Positions 34,111 through 47,494 of a stretch of DNA of 64,000 bases are shown here, piece by piece (position 1 is the first letter of the stretch; each line of letters starts with the position of its first letter). Below the pieces are notes generated by a model, which was given only the letters and a program-made list of their open reading frames with translations, searched no databases and was not told the origin of the DNA. The position numbers and the translations under genes were made by a program. Where the stretch lies: positions 310,803 through 374,802 of the forward strand of contig CACUVI010000023.1 of NCBI GenBank assembly GCA_902725215.1, given 5' to 3'. The DNA comes from Rhodospirillaceae bacterium LM-1. Lineage in GTDB: Bacteria > Pseudomonadota > Alphaproteobacteria > Rhodospirillales > WMHbin7.

Positions 34111-34151
34111 CGCTTGCCTTTCTAATCCAAGGCGGGCACCCTCATGCCAAG

Positions 34152-36473
34152 ATGACCGATCCCGATACCCTTTCTCCGCTCGTTCTGGCCTTGGCCGTTG
34201 GGCTGGTGGTTGCTGTGGCCCTGCTGGCCCTGCTGGCCCGCAGGCGGGTCGAGACGGATCTGGCGCTGGAAAGCAACAACGAGAAAACCGCTTGCCTCAC
34301 TGAGATGCTGAATTTTTCGCCCAACGGTTTTTACCGTTGGGATGCCGATGAAGGGCAGGTTTGTTCCAGGCGTTTGGCCATCATGCTGGGGTTGCGCGCG
34401 GGCACGCAGACCCGCTTCGAGGAACTGGTGCAATATTTCGGTCCTTCGGATCAGGCCGCTCTTTTGGCGGGGGTTGCCGGTTTGCGCCGAGAGGGCGCTG
34501 GATTTACGCAAGAAGCCGTTCTGCTCGACCCGGTCAGGCGCGTGCGATTTACCGGCCAGCGGATCTCAGACGCTTCCGATCGATGGCTGGCCGATGTGCT
34601 GTGGGTCGAGGACATCACGCAGAACACCGAAACGCTGGACCGCCTGAGCTCAGAAACCTTCGTTTTGCTGACCGAACGCGATCGTCTGCGCGCCGTTCTG
34701 AATGCCATGACCATTCCCGTCTGGCTTAGGGATGCCGATCTGCAACTGGTTTGGTGCAACCGGGCTTACGCGCAGGCGGTGGATGCCATTTCGCCCGCTC
34801 AGGCAGTGGCCAGCCAGAATGAATTGATGCAAGACGGTTCCGCGCTGGCCGAGACGGTGCGCGCGGAAAACCGCATGATGACCCAGGCGCGCCATCTGGT
34901 GGTGGATGGCCAGCGCCGCTTGTTCGAGATTTCGGAAATTCCCTTGGCGGGCGGCATGGCGGGCTATGCCCAGGACATGACCCGCCTTGAAGAGGCGCAT
35001 GATTCCTTGTCGCGCCATATCGCCGCTCATGGCGAGGTGCTGGAACGTCTGACTCCCGCCATCGCCATTCACGGTCCTGACACCCGCTTGGCCTTCTTCA
35101 ACGACGCCTATGTGCATCTTTGGCGGCTGGATCGCGCTTGGCTGTCGCAAGGACCCGCCTATGTCGAAATTCTCGACTATCTGCGCGAGCGGCGCCTGCT
35201 GCCCGAACAAGCTGATTTTCCAGCCTTCAAGGAAAGCGAGCTGAAGCGCTTTACCGGACTGATGGAAGCCGCCGAGGACATCGTGCATCTGCCCGATGGC
35301 ACCACGTTAAGGCGTTTGATCGCGCCGCATCCTTTGGGCGGCCTGTTGTTCACCTATGAAAATGTCACGGACAAGCTGGCTTTGGAACGGTTGTACAACA
35401 CCATGATCGCCGTGCATCGCCAAACGCTCGACCATCTGCACGAGGCGGTGGCGGTGTTCGGCGGCGATGGCCGCTTGAAGCTGTTCAATCAGGCGCTGGT
35501 GCGGCTATGGGGTCTCGACAACGCCGTGCTGATGAGCCAGCCCCACGCCAGTTGGCTGTTCGAGATACAGCGCTCGCATGTCGAATCGAAATCCTGGGAT
35601 GGTCTGAAACGCAGTTATGAGCGTTTGTTGGCCGAACGTCCATCCGAGGTGGTGCGTTTGGAACGCCTTGACGGCTTGGTGCTCGATCAGGCCAGTCTGC
35701 CGCTACCCGATGGCGGGCTGCTGGTCACTTGGTACGATGTGACCGATTCGGCGCGCGTGCAGATGGCCTTGATCGAACGAGGCCAGGCTTTGGAAGCCGC
35801 CAACCGCTTGGGCGCTGAATTCGTGGCCAGCGTGGCGGCCGAGTTGAAGGCGCCGCTGGAAGCCGCGGTTGGCCATGCCGACATTCTGGCCAACGCCTAT
35901 TACGGCGATCTGAATTCGCGCCAGACGGAACATGTGAAGGGCGTCTTGGAATCGTCGCGCCTAGCCTATGAGCTGGTCGATGCGATGGTTGAACTGGCCA
36001 CGCTGGAAGCCGGTCGCCTGACACTGTCCATCGACACCTTGGATATTACCGTCTTGCTGTCGGGCGTGCTGGCCCTGACCCGTGAAGCGGTCAAGGCCAA
36101 GGCGCTGACGCTCAATTACGACTGCCCGCCCGATATCGGCTGGATGGTGGGCGACGCCAAACGTCTGAAGCAGGCGCTCTACAATCTGGTCAGCAACGCC
36201 GTGAAATTCACGCCCGAAGGCGGGCAGATCACGCTGGCGGCCAGCCGACAAGGCAAGGATGTCGCCTTTACGGTGGCCGATACGGGGGCGGGAATCACCG
36301 GGGCCGATCAGGCGGCGCTGGAAGGAACGCTCGAGGCCGGAAAACCCGGCAAGGGCGGCGGCATCGGGCTGGTGCTGGTCAAGCGTTTCGTGGAATTGCA
36401 TGGCGGGCGGATTGAAATCGCCTCGGCCAGCGGCGAAGGGACCACCGTCACCCTGTATCTGCCCGCAGGGTGA
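34152..36473 (+). CDS. PAS-containing DivL-like pseudo-histidine kinase
   Basis: A 773 aa protein with an N-terminal membrane helix (about 12-28), several PAS-type domains up to about 540, then a HisKA-like helix pair and a HATPase domain. At the phospho-acceptor position the sequence is EFVASVAAELKAPLE: A563 replaces His. The ATPase side keeps an N-box (NLVSNAVKFTP), DTGAGI and GGGIGLVLVKR, though the lid is shortened. Length, N-terminal helix, PAS array and missing His recall DivL (Tyr at that site) of the alphaproteobacterial CtrA pathway, but the sequence and neighbours do not prove orthology. It is likely a sensor or adaptor acting on another regulator rather than an autokinase. Confidence 0.85.
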   Translation: MTDPDTLSPLVLALAVGLVVAVALLALLARRRVETDLALESNNEKTACLTEMLNFSPNGFYRWDADEGQVCSRRLAIMLGLRAGTQTRFEELVQYFGPSDQAALLAGVAGLRREGAGFTQEAVLLDPVRRVRFTGQRISDASDRWLADVLWVEDITQNTETLDRLSSETFVLLTERDRLRAVLNAMTIPVWLRDADLQLVWCNRAYAQAVDAISPAQAVASQNELMQDGSALAETVRAENRMMTQARHLVVDGQRRLFEISEIPLAGGMAGYAQDMTRLEEAHDSLSRHIAAHGEVLERLTPAIAIHGPDTRLAFFNDAYVHLWRLDRAWLSQGPAYVEILDYLRERRLLPEQADFPAFKESELKRFTGLMEAAEDIVHLPDGTTLRRLIAPHPLGGLLFTYENVTDKLALERLYNTMIAVHRQTLDHLHEAVAVFGGDGRLKLFNQALVRLWGLDNAVLMSQPHASWLFEIQRSHVESKSWDGLKRSYERLLAERPSEVVRLERLDGLVLDQASLPLPDGGLLVTWYDVTDSARVQMALIERGQALEAANRLGAEFVASVAAELKAPLEAAVGHADILANAYYGDLNSRQTEHVKGVLESSRLAYELVDAMVELATLEAGRLTLSIDTLDITVLLSGVLALTREAVKAKALTLNYDCPPDIGWMVGDAKRLKQALYNLVSNAVKFTPEGGQITLAASRQGKDVAFTVADTGAGITGADQAALEGTLEAGKPGKGGGIGLVLVKRFVELHGGRIEIASASGEGTTVTLYLPAG

Positions 36474-36486
36474 TTCCCGCGGGCAG
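36459..36486. terminator. Hairpin at the convergent pseudokinase/rubrerythrin ends
   Basis: CTGCCCGC and GCGGGCAG are perfect eight-base arms with inner GGG/CCC pairs around TGATT. It overlaps the pseudokinase stop and has no T-tract on either strand, so it is a stable RNA end or pause more than a classic terminator. Confidence 0.4.
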
Positions 36487-36497
36487 GGGGCAACGTG

Positions 36498-36998
36498 TCA
36501 GGCGACTTCCAGATATTTCTCGCCCTTGACCTTGCAGACCGGGCATTCGTCCGGCGCGTCGCCGATCACGGTATGTCCGCAGACCGGGCAAATCCGGATG
36601 GCTGCCGCCAGCATGTCCTTTCCCGCCTTGGCGGCTTCAAGGGCTTGCTTGAACAGGCCGAAATGAATTTTCTCCACCTCGAGGGCCTGGAACATCGAGC
36701 GTTCCGCGCGCTTGTGGCCTTCGGCCTTGGCTTCGGCCAGCATGGGCGGGTACATGTGGGTGAATTCATGCTCTTCGCCCGCGATGGCGTCTTGCAGATT
36801 GGCCACCGTCTCCTTGACCCCGTCCATGGCGCGCAGATGGCTGTGGGCGTGCAGGGTTTCCGCTGCGGCGACGGCGCGAAACAGCTTGGCCACCATGGCC
36901 AGACCGTCGCGGGCCGCCTGTTCGCCGTAAGCCAGATATTTGCGATTGGCTTGGCTTTCTCCGGCGAAGGCTTCCTTCAAATTGTCCTGCGTGCTCAT
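36498..36998 (-). CDS. Rubrerythrin
   Basis: A 166 aa cytoplasmic peroxide-reducing diiron protein. The ferritin-like four-helix domain (1-125) has the iron-ligand Glu/His pattern (AFAGESQANRKYL, AAAETLHAHSHL, IAGEEHEFTHMYP, LEVEKIHFGLF). The C-terminal rubredoxin-like knuckles CPVCG and CPVC (about 137-156) hold a single iron. ATG 36998 has AAGGA upstream; a longer frame extending over the HU terminator is not coding. Such proteins protect organisms living at low oxygen, consistent with the nitrate-respiring lifestyle. It lies downstream of HU past a terminator. Confidence 0.94.
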   Translation of the reverse strand: MSTQDNLKEAFAGESQANRKYLAYGEQAARDGLAMVAKLFRAVAAAETLHAHSHLRAMDGVKETVANLQDAIAGEEHEFTHMYPPMLAEAKAEGHKRAERSMFQALEVEKIHFGLFKQALEAAKAGKDMLAAAIRICPVCGHTVIGDAPDECPVCKVKGEKYLEVA

Positions 36999-37023
36999 TT
37001 CGCTTTTCCTTATCGATGGATTC

Positions 37024-37053
37024 AAAAAAAAGGCGACGCCAAAGCGTCGCCTT
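37024..37053 (-). terminator. Intrinsic terminator of the HU gene
   Basis: Minus strand AAGGCGACGC-TTTG-GCGTCGCCTT followed by TTTTTGAA; a ten-base perfect stem and T-tract 25 bases past the HU stop. Confidence 0.9.
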
Positions 37054-37077
37054 CTTTTCATCAATGAAGCGAAGAAA

Positions 37078-37401
37078 TCAAATCGCTTCCTTGAGTTCCT
37101 TGGCCGGACGGAAGGCAACCTTCTTGCTGGCCTTGATCTTGATGGCCTCGCCGGTGGCGGGGTTGCGGCCCATGCGAGCGGCACGCTTCTTGACCTGCAG
37201 AACGCCCAGGCCGACGATGCGAACGCGGGCGCCTTTCTTCAGGTGCTTCGTGATCATATCGACGACGTCGTTCAGAATGGCTTCCGACTGCTTCTTGGAC
37301 ATTTCATGTTTGGTCGCAGTCGCAGCAGCGAGGTGCTTGAGCGTGACGAGAGCGGGCTTGTCAGCCGCCGCCGCCGCCTTGGTCGTAGGTGCCTTGGCCA
37401 T
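37078..37401 (-). CDS. HU-family DNA-binding protein with N-terminal Ala/Lys-rich extension
   Basis: A 107 aa nucleoid protein. Residues about 18-107 are the HU/IHF fold, with KKGARVRIVGLGVLQVKKRAARMGRNPATGEAIKI forming the beta arm that intercalates DNA at Pro. A short MAKAPTTKAAAAADKPA extension precedes the usual start, longer than in classical HU. ATG 37401 follows AGGGAT; upstream in-frame codons to 37446 are not needed. It is transcribed alone and ends at a strong terminator. Confidence 0.93.
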   Translation of the reverse strand: MAKAPTTKAAAAADKPALVTLKHLAAATATKHEMSKKQSEAILNDVVDMITKHLKKGARVRIVGLGVLQVKKRAARMGRNPATGEAIKIKASKKVAFRPAKELKEAI

Positions 37402-37642
37402 GTTTTTTATCCCTGAAAAGGTTGATCGATAGGCATGAAAGACCATAGAAATAAGGCAATTTCAAGCGGCAACCCCCAATGATATTGATAATAAACACTT
37501 TTCTTGTGGGCGGTGCTGGCGTCTCGGCTGCGACTCGGAACTTCGATTCTCTTTTCGAATCGCTGCGGCAAGGGATGGCGCAGTTCTTTCGTTTCGTGCA
37601 TCCTTCTTTCAGTGATGATGTAAAGACATGGGAATGGAAATC

Positions 37643-38968
37643 ATGGCTGCTTTGACCTTTCCGAAAGATTTTTTGTGGGGCGCATCGACGGCCGCCTATC
37701 AGATCGAGGGCGCTTATGTTGAAGATGGGCGCGGCAAATGCATCTGGGACACGTTCGCCGAACAGGGGCGTATCCAGGACGGCACCACGGCCAACGTCGC
37801 TTGTGACCACTATCACCGATATCCCGAAGATATTGCGCTGATGAAGGATGCGGGCTTCAACGCCTATCGCTTTTCCATCGCCTGGCCGCGCATTCTTCCC
37901 ACGGGGACGGGCGGGGTGAATGAGAAGGGTCTCGATTTTTACGATCGTCTGGTCGATGCGCTTCTAGCCGCCAACATTCGTCCGATGGCCTGTCTTTATC
38001 ACTGGGATTTGCCGCAGCCCCTGGAAGACAAGGGCGGCTGGCAGGGTCGCGAGATTGTCGGGCCTTTTGCCGATTATGCCCGCATCGTCACCAAACGACT
38101 GGCCGATCGGGTCAAGACCTGGATGATGCTGAACGAGCCCAATGTGGTCGCCGTGTTCGGCTATGGGCTGACCGATCAAGCTCCGGGCTTGAAGCTAGGC
38201 GAGCAGGGGATGTTGCGCGCGCTGCATCACCAGAATTTGGCGCAGGGCGCCGCCTTGCGGGCCATTACGGCGGAACATTCGGGACTGACCACCGGCACAG
38301 TGATCAATCTGCAACCCTGCCGGGCCGAGGACGACAAACCCGAGAATGTCGCCGCCGCCAAGCGCTGGGACGCGGTCTGGAATCGGGTGGCGCTGGATGG
38401 AGTGATGCGGGGCAAGATCCCTGAAATTCTGGCCGAGAAGATGAAGGGCATCGTGCAGCAAGGCGACGAGGAAGCCATTCGCTTCCCCATCGACCTTCTG
38501 GGCATCAATTATTATTCGCGCATGACCATGAAACATGAAGTCGGACATCCGTTCGACGTCACCTGGGGTGACGCCCATTGCGACCGCTGGACCTTTATGG
38601 CCTGGCCGGTGCAGCCCGACGGGCTTTACGACCTCTTGATGGAGTTCAAGCGCGATTACGGCAATCCGGCGGTTTATATCGCCGAGAACGGGGCCGCCTA
38701 TGACGACAAGGTGGAAGCCGACGGTTCCGTGCATGACCTTGAGCGCGTGGCGTTCCTGAGAGATCACCTGGAGGCGGTGGGCCGTGCGGCCCAGGATGGT
38801 TGCAACGTGAAGGGCTATCTGGCCTGGAGCCTTTTGGACAATTTCGAATGGGGGTTCGGCCTGTCCAAGCGCTTCGGCATCGTGCGCGTCGATTACGAGA
38901 CGCAAAAGCGCACGCCTAAGGACAGCTATCGTTTCATGGCCGAGGTCATCAAGAAAGGAAGCCTCTGA
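37643..38968 (+). CDS. Glycoside hydrolase family 1 beta-glucosidase
   Basis: A 441 aa retaining glycosidase with a TIM-barrel. FPKDFLWGASTAAYQIEGA is the family N-terminus, the acid/base Glu is in MLNEPNV (near 164), the nucleophile Glu is in YIAENGAAYDD (near 346), and AWSLLDNFEWGFGLSKRFG is the substrate-pocket ending. There is no signal peptide, so it is cytoplasmic. It probably hydrolyses beta-glucosides or cellobiose. ATG 37643 is used; 37628 is possible. It stands alone, with no transporter nearby, and converges on the Sel1-repeat gene with a 4-base gap. Confidence 0.95.
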   Translation: MAALTFPKDFLWGASTAAYQIEGAYVEDGRGKCIWDTFAEQGRIQDGTTANVACDHYHRYPEDIALMKDAGFNAYRFSIAWPRILPTGTGGVNEKGLDFYDRLVDALLAANIRPMACLYHWDLPQPLEDKGGWQGREIVGPFADYARIVTKRLADRVKTWMMLNEPNVVAVFGYGLTDQAPGLKLGEQGMLRALHHQNLAQGAALRAITAEHSGLTTGTVINLQPCRAEDDKPENVAAAKRWDAVWNRVALDGVMRGKIPEILAEKMKGIVQQGDEEAIRFPIDLLGINYYSRMTMKHEVGHPFDVTWGDAHCDRWTFMAWPVQPDGLYDLLMEFKRDYGNPAVYIAENGAAYDDKVEADGSVHDLERVAFLRDHLEAVGRAAQDGCNVKGYLAWSLLDNFEWGFGLSKRFGIVRVDYETQKRTPKDSYRFMAEVIKKGSL

Positions 38969-38972
38969 GTTT

Positions 38973-40667
38973 TCAGTATTCCTTGGCCCCTTTTTTTGCG
39001 GCGCTGTTGGCGAATTTCAAAGCGCTTTCCACCTGCTGGCGCGCTTTGGCGTCGCAGGCGGATTTGTTGGCCAGATTGGCGAATTCTTCTTCGGCCATGC
39101 CGATGGCGGTTGACATCGCCGGATCGGACTTGACGCGCGACTGAATGCGCTGATCGAGCTGGCTGGCGAAACGGTCGAGCTGCCTTGCCGCTTCCTCGCC
39201 GAAAAATCCGCAACGCCGGTTGATCAACTGGGCGGGCATCAGGCTGGCCCATATCTTGGCCTCGGCGTCCTTGCTCTTGAACTCTTGATAGCGTGGCCGC
39301 AGGCTTGCCGCCAGGCCTGCCCGCATGATTTTGGCGGCTTGCGCATCGCAGCTTTTCCCGGCGGTGGCGCTGCGCGCTTCGCCAAGCAGGCTGTCGGCGC
39401 TCTTGCCCTGCTTTGTGGCCTCCTCCTTGAAGGATGTTTCGACCAGGATTCGCTCTTCGGTGCTCAATCCCTTGCAGACGGAATCGAAACTTAAGGATAG
39501 GGCCTTGCTTTTCAGTGAGGGGACGGCGGGTCCGGTCGCGGGTCCGGTCGCGGCGGCGGGCGCCGCAGGAAGAGAGACGCCCAGCCTTCTTAGCGCATCC
39601 TTGGCGTGTTGGTTGTTGTTTTGGGCGGCAAGTTTGTACCAAGCCAGGGCTTTGTCCATATCCTTGGGTATGACGTTTCCATGCTCCGACAAATAGCCCA
39701 GGCGATACTGCGCGCTGTTTTCGCCTTGCTCGCCCGCCAACCGATACAGCATCACGGCGCTGTCCATGTCCTGCGGCAGGCCGCTGCCCAGCTCGTACAA
39801 TCGGGCCAGCAAAGTCATGGCTTTTAACTGGTTGCCGTCCACCGCTTTTCGCAGATGCGTGACGGCCCTGCTCGTGTCGCGCTCAATTTCCTTGCCAGCC
39901 AAAAACAGCTCGCCCAAATGCAACGAGGCGGCGCTATTGCCGCTTTTCTCGCTTTCCTCCAGTTTGTTAAGACCGGATTCGACATTCTTCGCGGTTCCGC
40001 GCCCAGATATCTGTCTGAGGGCCATGTCCAGCCCAGCGCGCCGATGCCCGGCTTGGCTTAGGGACGCCAGTTCTGTATAGGCCGCTTCGTCGGAAATTGG
40101 GCCGGTTTGGATCGATTTCAGCAGCCCGATATATTTTACGTCCAAGGCGGCGGCCAGATCGTATCGCTTTTTCCAGGCCTGTCCGCTGTCCTCGCCATCT
40201 TTCAGTTCAGCCAGCCGCTTCATGGCGGGAATCAGCTCCATGTTGGCGGCACGCCGGTACCAATTCCTGGCGATCGCGTCGTCGGCCAAGACACCCTCGC
40301 CGGTTTCGTAAATTCGCCCCAACTCGTAGGCCGCCCAGGGAAATTGCTTTTCAGCAGCCCGACCCAGCCAAGCGGATTGCATAGCAAGGTCGCGCTCGAC
40401 GCCGCTGCCCAGCCGGTAATGGCGGGCCAGGGCCATTTGAGCGGCGGGAAAGCCCTGCTCGGCGGCCTGCCTTAACCAAGCGAGGTCCGAGGTCTGGATG
40501 CCCCGAAATGTGTAAATAATGGCGGAACTACCTTGCTGCGCAGCCGGAGGTTGGGGCGCAGGCTCGGCGTCCAGTGGAAGCGGCGCCAGCCATGCGCCAG
40601 CCAGCGCCAATAGCGACAGCATGGGTCGGCGGCGCATCATTCCGTTGGGACGCTCGGGATTGGCCAT
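38973..40667 (-). CDS. Sel1-like/TPR repeat secreted protein
   Basis: A 564 aa exported protein: basic N-terminus MMRRRPMLSLLALAGAWLAP then a cleavable-looking region (LDAEPAPQ). Residues about 50-360 are Sel1-like repeats (for example LRQAAEQGFPAAQMALARHYRLGSGVERD, repeated at about 36-residue intervals, at least seven copies), the family that mediates protein-protein contacts. The C-terminal 180 residues are helical, with cysteines spread through them, and have no family I know. ATG 40667 is used, although ATG 40640 would give a tighter signal peptide. The periplasmic location is inferred. Confidence 0.85.
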   Translation of the reverse strand: MANPERPNGMMRRRPMLSLLALAGAWLAPLPLDAEPAPQPPAAQQGSSAIIYTFRGIQTSDLAWLRQAAEQGFPAAQMALARHYRLGSGVERDLAMQSAWLGRAAEKQFPWAAYELGRIYETGEGVLADDAIARNWYRRAANMELIPAMKRLAELKDGEDSGQAWKKRYDLAAALDVKYIGLLKSIQTGPISDEAAYTELASLSQAGHRRAGLDMALRQISGRGTAKNVESGLNKLEESEKSGNSAASLHLGELFLAGKEIERDTSRAVTHLRKAVDGNQLKAMTLLARLYELGSGLPQDMDSAVMLYRLAGEQGENSAQYRLGYLSEHGNVIPKDMDKALAWYKLAAQNNNQHAKDALRRLGVSLPAAPAAATGPATGPAVPSLKSKALSLSFDSVCKGLSTEERILVETSFKEEATKQGKSADSLLGEARSATAGKSCDAQAAKIMRAGLAASLRPRYQEFKSKDAEAKIWASLMPAQLINRRCGFFGEEAARQLDRFASQLDQRIQSRVKSDPAMSTAIGMAEEEFANLANKSACDAKARQQVESALKFANSAAKKGAKEY

Positions 40668-41002
40668 GGGGGAAAATCTTTCATGGAAAGCCGACAAACG
40701 CCGATAAATTAGCATAGTTCGCGCGTTAACGCATGTTCACGTCAATTCATGCGCCTCACATCTTGCGTTTAAGGCCGGGCAATATTGGGGGGGTAGATTC
40801 ACCTGCATCAGGCATTTTTTTATGATCCCGCACCTTACCGCGACGGCGTTTCGTACCCGTCGCGGTTTTTTTGTTCTCTTGCAATGCGGTGTATGCGCGG
40901 GGTGAATTGCTGCAATGCAAAATTAGACGAAGCGAATTTGAAGGTTTTTCTCTATATCTTGCGTTAGGTCAAGTTTTCGTACGCAGATTGGAGTTTTGGC
41001 AC
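40668..41002. other. Intergenic region with an orphan plus-strand terminator; possible small RNA
   Basis: About 335 bases between divergent genes. No protein-coding frame is supported. A complete intrinsic terminator (40837-40872) faces plus, but no plus-strand gene lies before it, so an RNA starting within 40670-40800, or an upstream transcript from an unseen promoter, may end there. An alternative is attenuation of the DUF1127 gene transcript. Confidence 0.45.
40837..40872 (+). terminator. Intrinsic terminator with no upstream plus-strand gene
   Basis: ACCGCGACGG pairs with CCGTCGCGGT (ten bases, 40837-40846 with 40857-40866), with further GT/AC pairing in the loop, then a seven-T tract. 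Confidence 0.85.
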
Positions 41003-41323
41003 ATGCTTAAGATGAACAGTTATTCCGCAGGATGGATTCACAGCTATACCGCAGCGGATCAGGATAATGCCGCTCAGGCTTTCGGCTGGGTTGAAAAGCT
41101 GAGCTGGATGGCTGTTCGCGCCCTTGTCGGCTTGGCTTCCTGGAACGAGAAACGCCGGATTGCCGCCGAATTGATGTCCATGGACGACCGCCAATTGGCC
41201 GATATAGGCTTGGTGCGCACCGACATCGACCGCGTCGCCAGCGGAAAGTACGAAGATGTCAGGCATGCTGCCAAGCCGGTTTTCGATGGGCGCTACACGC
41301 CCGAGCAGCGCCTCGCCGCCTAA
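41003..41323 (+). CDS. DUF1127 domain protein
   Basis: A 106 aa protein ending in the DUF1127 domain (about 45-90): WNEKRRIAAELMSMDDRQLADIGLVRTDIDRVA is a textbook copy. DUF1127 proteins of alphaproteobacteria are small, often highly expressed or stress-induced and, in some cases, RNA-linked; their biochemical role is poorly known. GGAG precedes ATG 41003 by nine bases; the longer upstream frame crosses the orphan terminator and is excluded. It is transcribed alone and followed by its own terminator. Confidence 0.88.
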   Translation: MLKMNSYSAGWIHSYTAADQDNAAQAFGWVEKLSWMAVRALVGLASWNEKRRIAAELMSMDDRQLADIGLVRTDIDRVASGKYEDVRHAAKPVFDGRYTPEQRLAA

Positions 41324-41340
41324 TTCCCCCCGTTCTTCTT

Positions 41341-41378
41341 AAGGCCCTGGGCGATATTTTCGCCTTCAGGGCCTTTTT
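41341..41378 (+). terminator. Intrinsic terminator of the DUF1127 gene
   Basis: AAGGCCCTG pairs with CAGGGCCTT, with inner GGCGA/TCGCC pairs, followed by TTTCTTG. It lies 18 bases after the stop and isolates the gene from galU. Confidence 0.88.
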
Positions 41379-41494
41379 CTTGCCCTATTTTCGAGTCACA
41401 CCGTTGCCGTAGCCGACAGGCTATGGCAAAAACAGGCGCGGCCCGATTCCACGGGCGGCCTTTGTTCAACGACGGTTTCGACGAGGTATCCGAC

Positions 41495-42367
41495 ATGGTT
41501 CGACGCGTCCGCAAGGCGGTGTTTCCCGTTGGCGGCATGGGCACCCGGTTTCTTCCCGCCACCAAGGCGATGCCCAAAGAGATGCTCCCGGTTGTCGATA
41601 AGCCCCTGATCCAATACGCCGTCGAAGAGGCGCAGGCTGCGGGCATCGAACATTTCATCTTCGTGACCGGTCGTGGCAAGGGGGCGCTTGAGGACCACTT
41701 CGATCACGCCCCGCAACTCGAACGCCTGCTGCTTGAGCGGCGCAAGACCAAGGAGATCGAGGCAGTCACGTCCTGGATGCCCAAGTCGGGTCAGGTCTCC
41801 TATACCCGCCAGCAAGAGCCGTTGGGCCTGGGCCACGCCGTTTGGTGCGCTCGCGATCTGGTGGGCGACGAACCCTTTGCAGTGCTGCTGCCCGACGATC
41901 TGGTGCGCGCCCGCGTGCCTTGCCTGCGCCAGATGGTCGATGTTTGGGTCGAAACCGGCGGCAGCATGGTGGCGGTGATGGATGTGCCGCGCGAACACAC
42001 CAAGCGTTATGGCATTTTGGATGTCGAAAAGGACGACGGCAAGTTGGCGCGTGCCAAGGGATTGGTGGAAAAGCCCGAACCCGACGTTGCGCCCTCTACT
42101 CTGTCCATCATTGGGCGTTACATTCTGCATCCCAAGGTGTTCGACTATCTCGAACTTCAGCAGCGGGGCGCCGGCGGCGAAGTGCAATTGACTGATGCCA
42201 TGGCCAAAACAATTGGCCAGGTGCCTTTCCACGGACTTCGTTTTGAGGGTCAGCGCTTCGATTGCGGCGACAAGGTGGGCTTCCTGGCCGCCAATGTCGT
42301 GTACGGGTTGGATCGGCCAGACCTTGCCGACGAATTCCGCGAAGTCCTGAAGTCCATCGAAATCTAA
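41495..42367 (+). CDS. galU: UTP--glucose-1-phosphate uridylyltransferase
   Basis: A 290 aa nucleotidyltransferase making UDP-glucose. The N-terminal FPVGGMGTRFLPATKAMPKEMLPV (about 10-33) is the nucleotide-binding signature; LLPDDLV near 136 and LVEKPEP near 191 are substrate and metal-binding blocks. ATG 41495 has GAGG about eight bases upstream; 24 upstream in-frame codons are excluded. It is the first gene of a galU-ugd-pgm-phosphomannomutase run feeding UDP-glucose, UDP-glucuronate and hexose-phosphate pools for polysaccharide synthesis. Confidence 0.96.
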   Translation: MVRRVRKAVFPVGGMGTRFLPATKAMPKEMLPVVDKPLIQYAVEEAQAAGIEHFIFVTGRGKGALEDHFDHAPQLERLLLERRKTKEIEAVTSWMPKSGQVSYTRQQEPLGLGHAVWCARDLVGDEPFAVLLPDDLVRARVPCLRQMVDVWVETGGSMVAVMDVPREHTKRYGILDVEKDDGKLARAKGLVEKPEPDVAPSTLSIIGRYILHPKVFDYLELQQRGAGGEVQLTDAMAKTIGQVPFHGLRFEGQRFDCGDKVGFLAANVVYGLDRPDLADEFREVLKSIEI

Positions 42368-42397
42368 AATCGACTTTTCCCAGCGAAGGATCATCGC

Positions 42398-46737
<4,340 letters not shown>

Positions 46738-46745
<8 letters not shown>

Positions 46746-47481
46746 CTGGCATGGCGTTGCGTTGCCGGGCGGCCTGAATTTCCTGCTCCATTTCGTTTAG
46801 AACCCCCGACGTGAAACCGTCTACCTGCATTTTTTGCAGGGCTTGCGCCAGGGAAGGCACTAGGTCGGCATGCTTTTTATTGACGTAAAGATATAGAGGA
46901 ACGCTGTTGATCGGCGGGTCGAGCGAGAGAAGAGGGCCAGCCCGCATACGGTCGATTTCAGGCCAGGCGTTATATCCCAGCACCGCAACTTTGCAACGCC
47001 CTGCTTTCAACATCAGGATCGATTGGGCGACATCGTTGGCAATCGTGCGATCCATGCTCTCCGTTGCCGTCTCGGCCAGCTTCATGCCGCGAAGGATGCA
47101 TAGGCTGTATGGCTTCAAACTTTCCCAGCCATCGATTCTGAACGTCATGCCCGCTGTGAAAACAACCGTGTGGTAGTTCAACATCGGCACCGGCACCTGG
47201 ACCAGATTTGGGTAGAGCTTCTCGAGGCCCGCCACGCGGACTTGGTCCCCCGCCGTCTGGCCGCTGTCGGCGGCCTGAAGGGCGCGTTCGCTGGGCAGGG
47301 TTCTGAATTCCGTCTCGATGCCGGAGCGGCGAAACGCCTCGGCCGAAATTCTGGCGGCATAGCGCGCCAGCGGGTCTTCTCGTTGCGACAAGATGAGTTT
47401 CGTTCTGGTAACGCCGGGTTCCTGGGCAAAGGCGGGAAGCCAGGAAATGCACATCAGCAGAATGAGAAAAAGGCGGCGCAT
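46738..47481 (-). CDS. Periplasmic solute-binding-like protein (SBP family 3), copy 1
   Basis: A 247 aa exported protein: signal MRRLFLILLMCISWLPAFAQ then a family-3-type binding fold (KLILSQREDPLARYAARISAEAF, an RALQAADSG segment, LYPNLVQVPVPMLNYHTVVF). It parallels its neighbour at 47495-48220 throughout (DGWESL, PYSLC, RGMKLAE, WPEIDR, PLYLYVNKKHA and QEIQAARQRN all recur). No ABC permease or ATPase is nearby. With the sensor kinase upstream in the same operon it is more likely a ligand-binding input partner than a transporter part. The ligand, possibly an amino acid or small acid, is unknown. Confidence 0.85.
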
Positions 47482-47494
47482 GGCTTTAATTTCC

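Noticed and set aside
40871-41002. Upstream extension of the DUF1127 frame (44 extra residues)
   Set aside because: It begins at the T-tract of the orphan terminator and lacks a ribosome site; ATG 41003 has a well-spaced GGAG.
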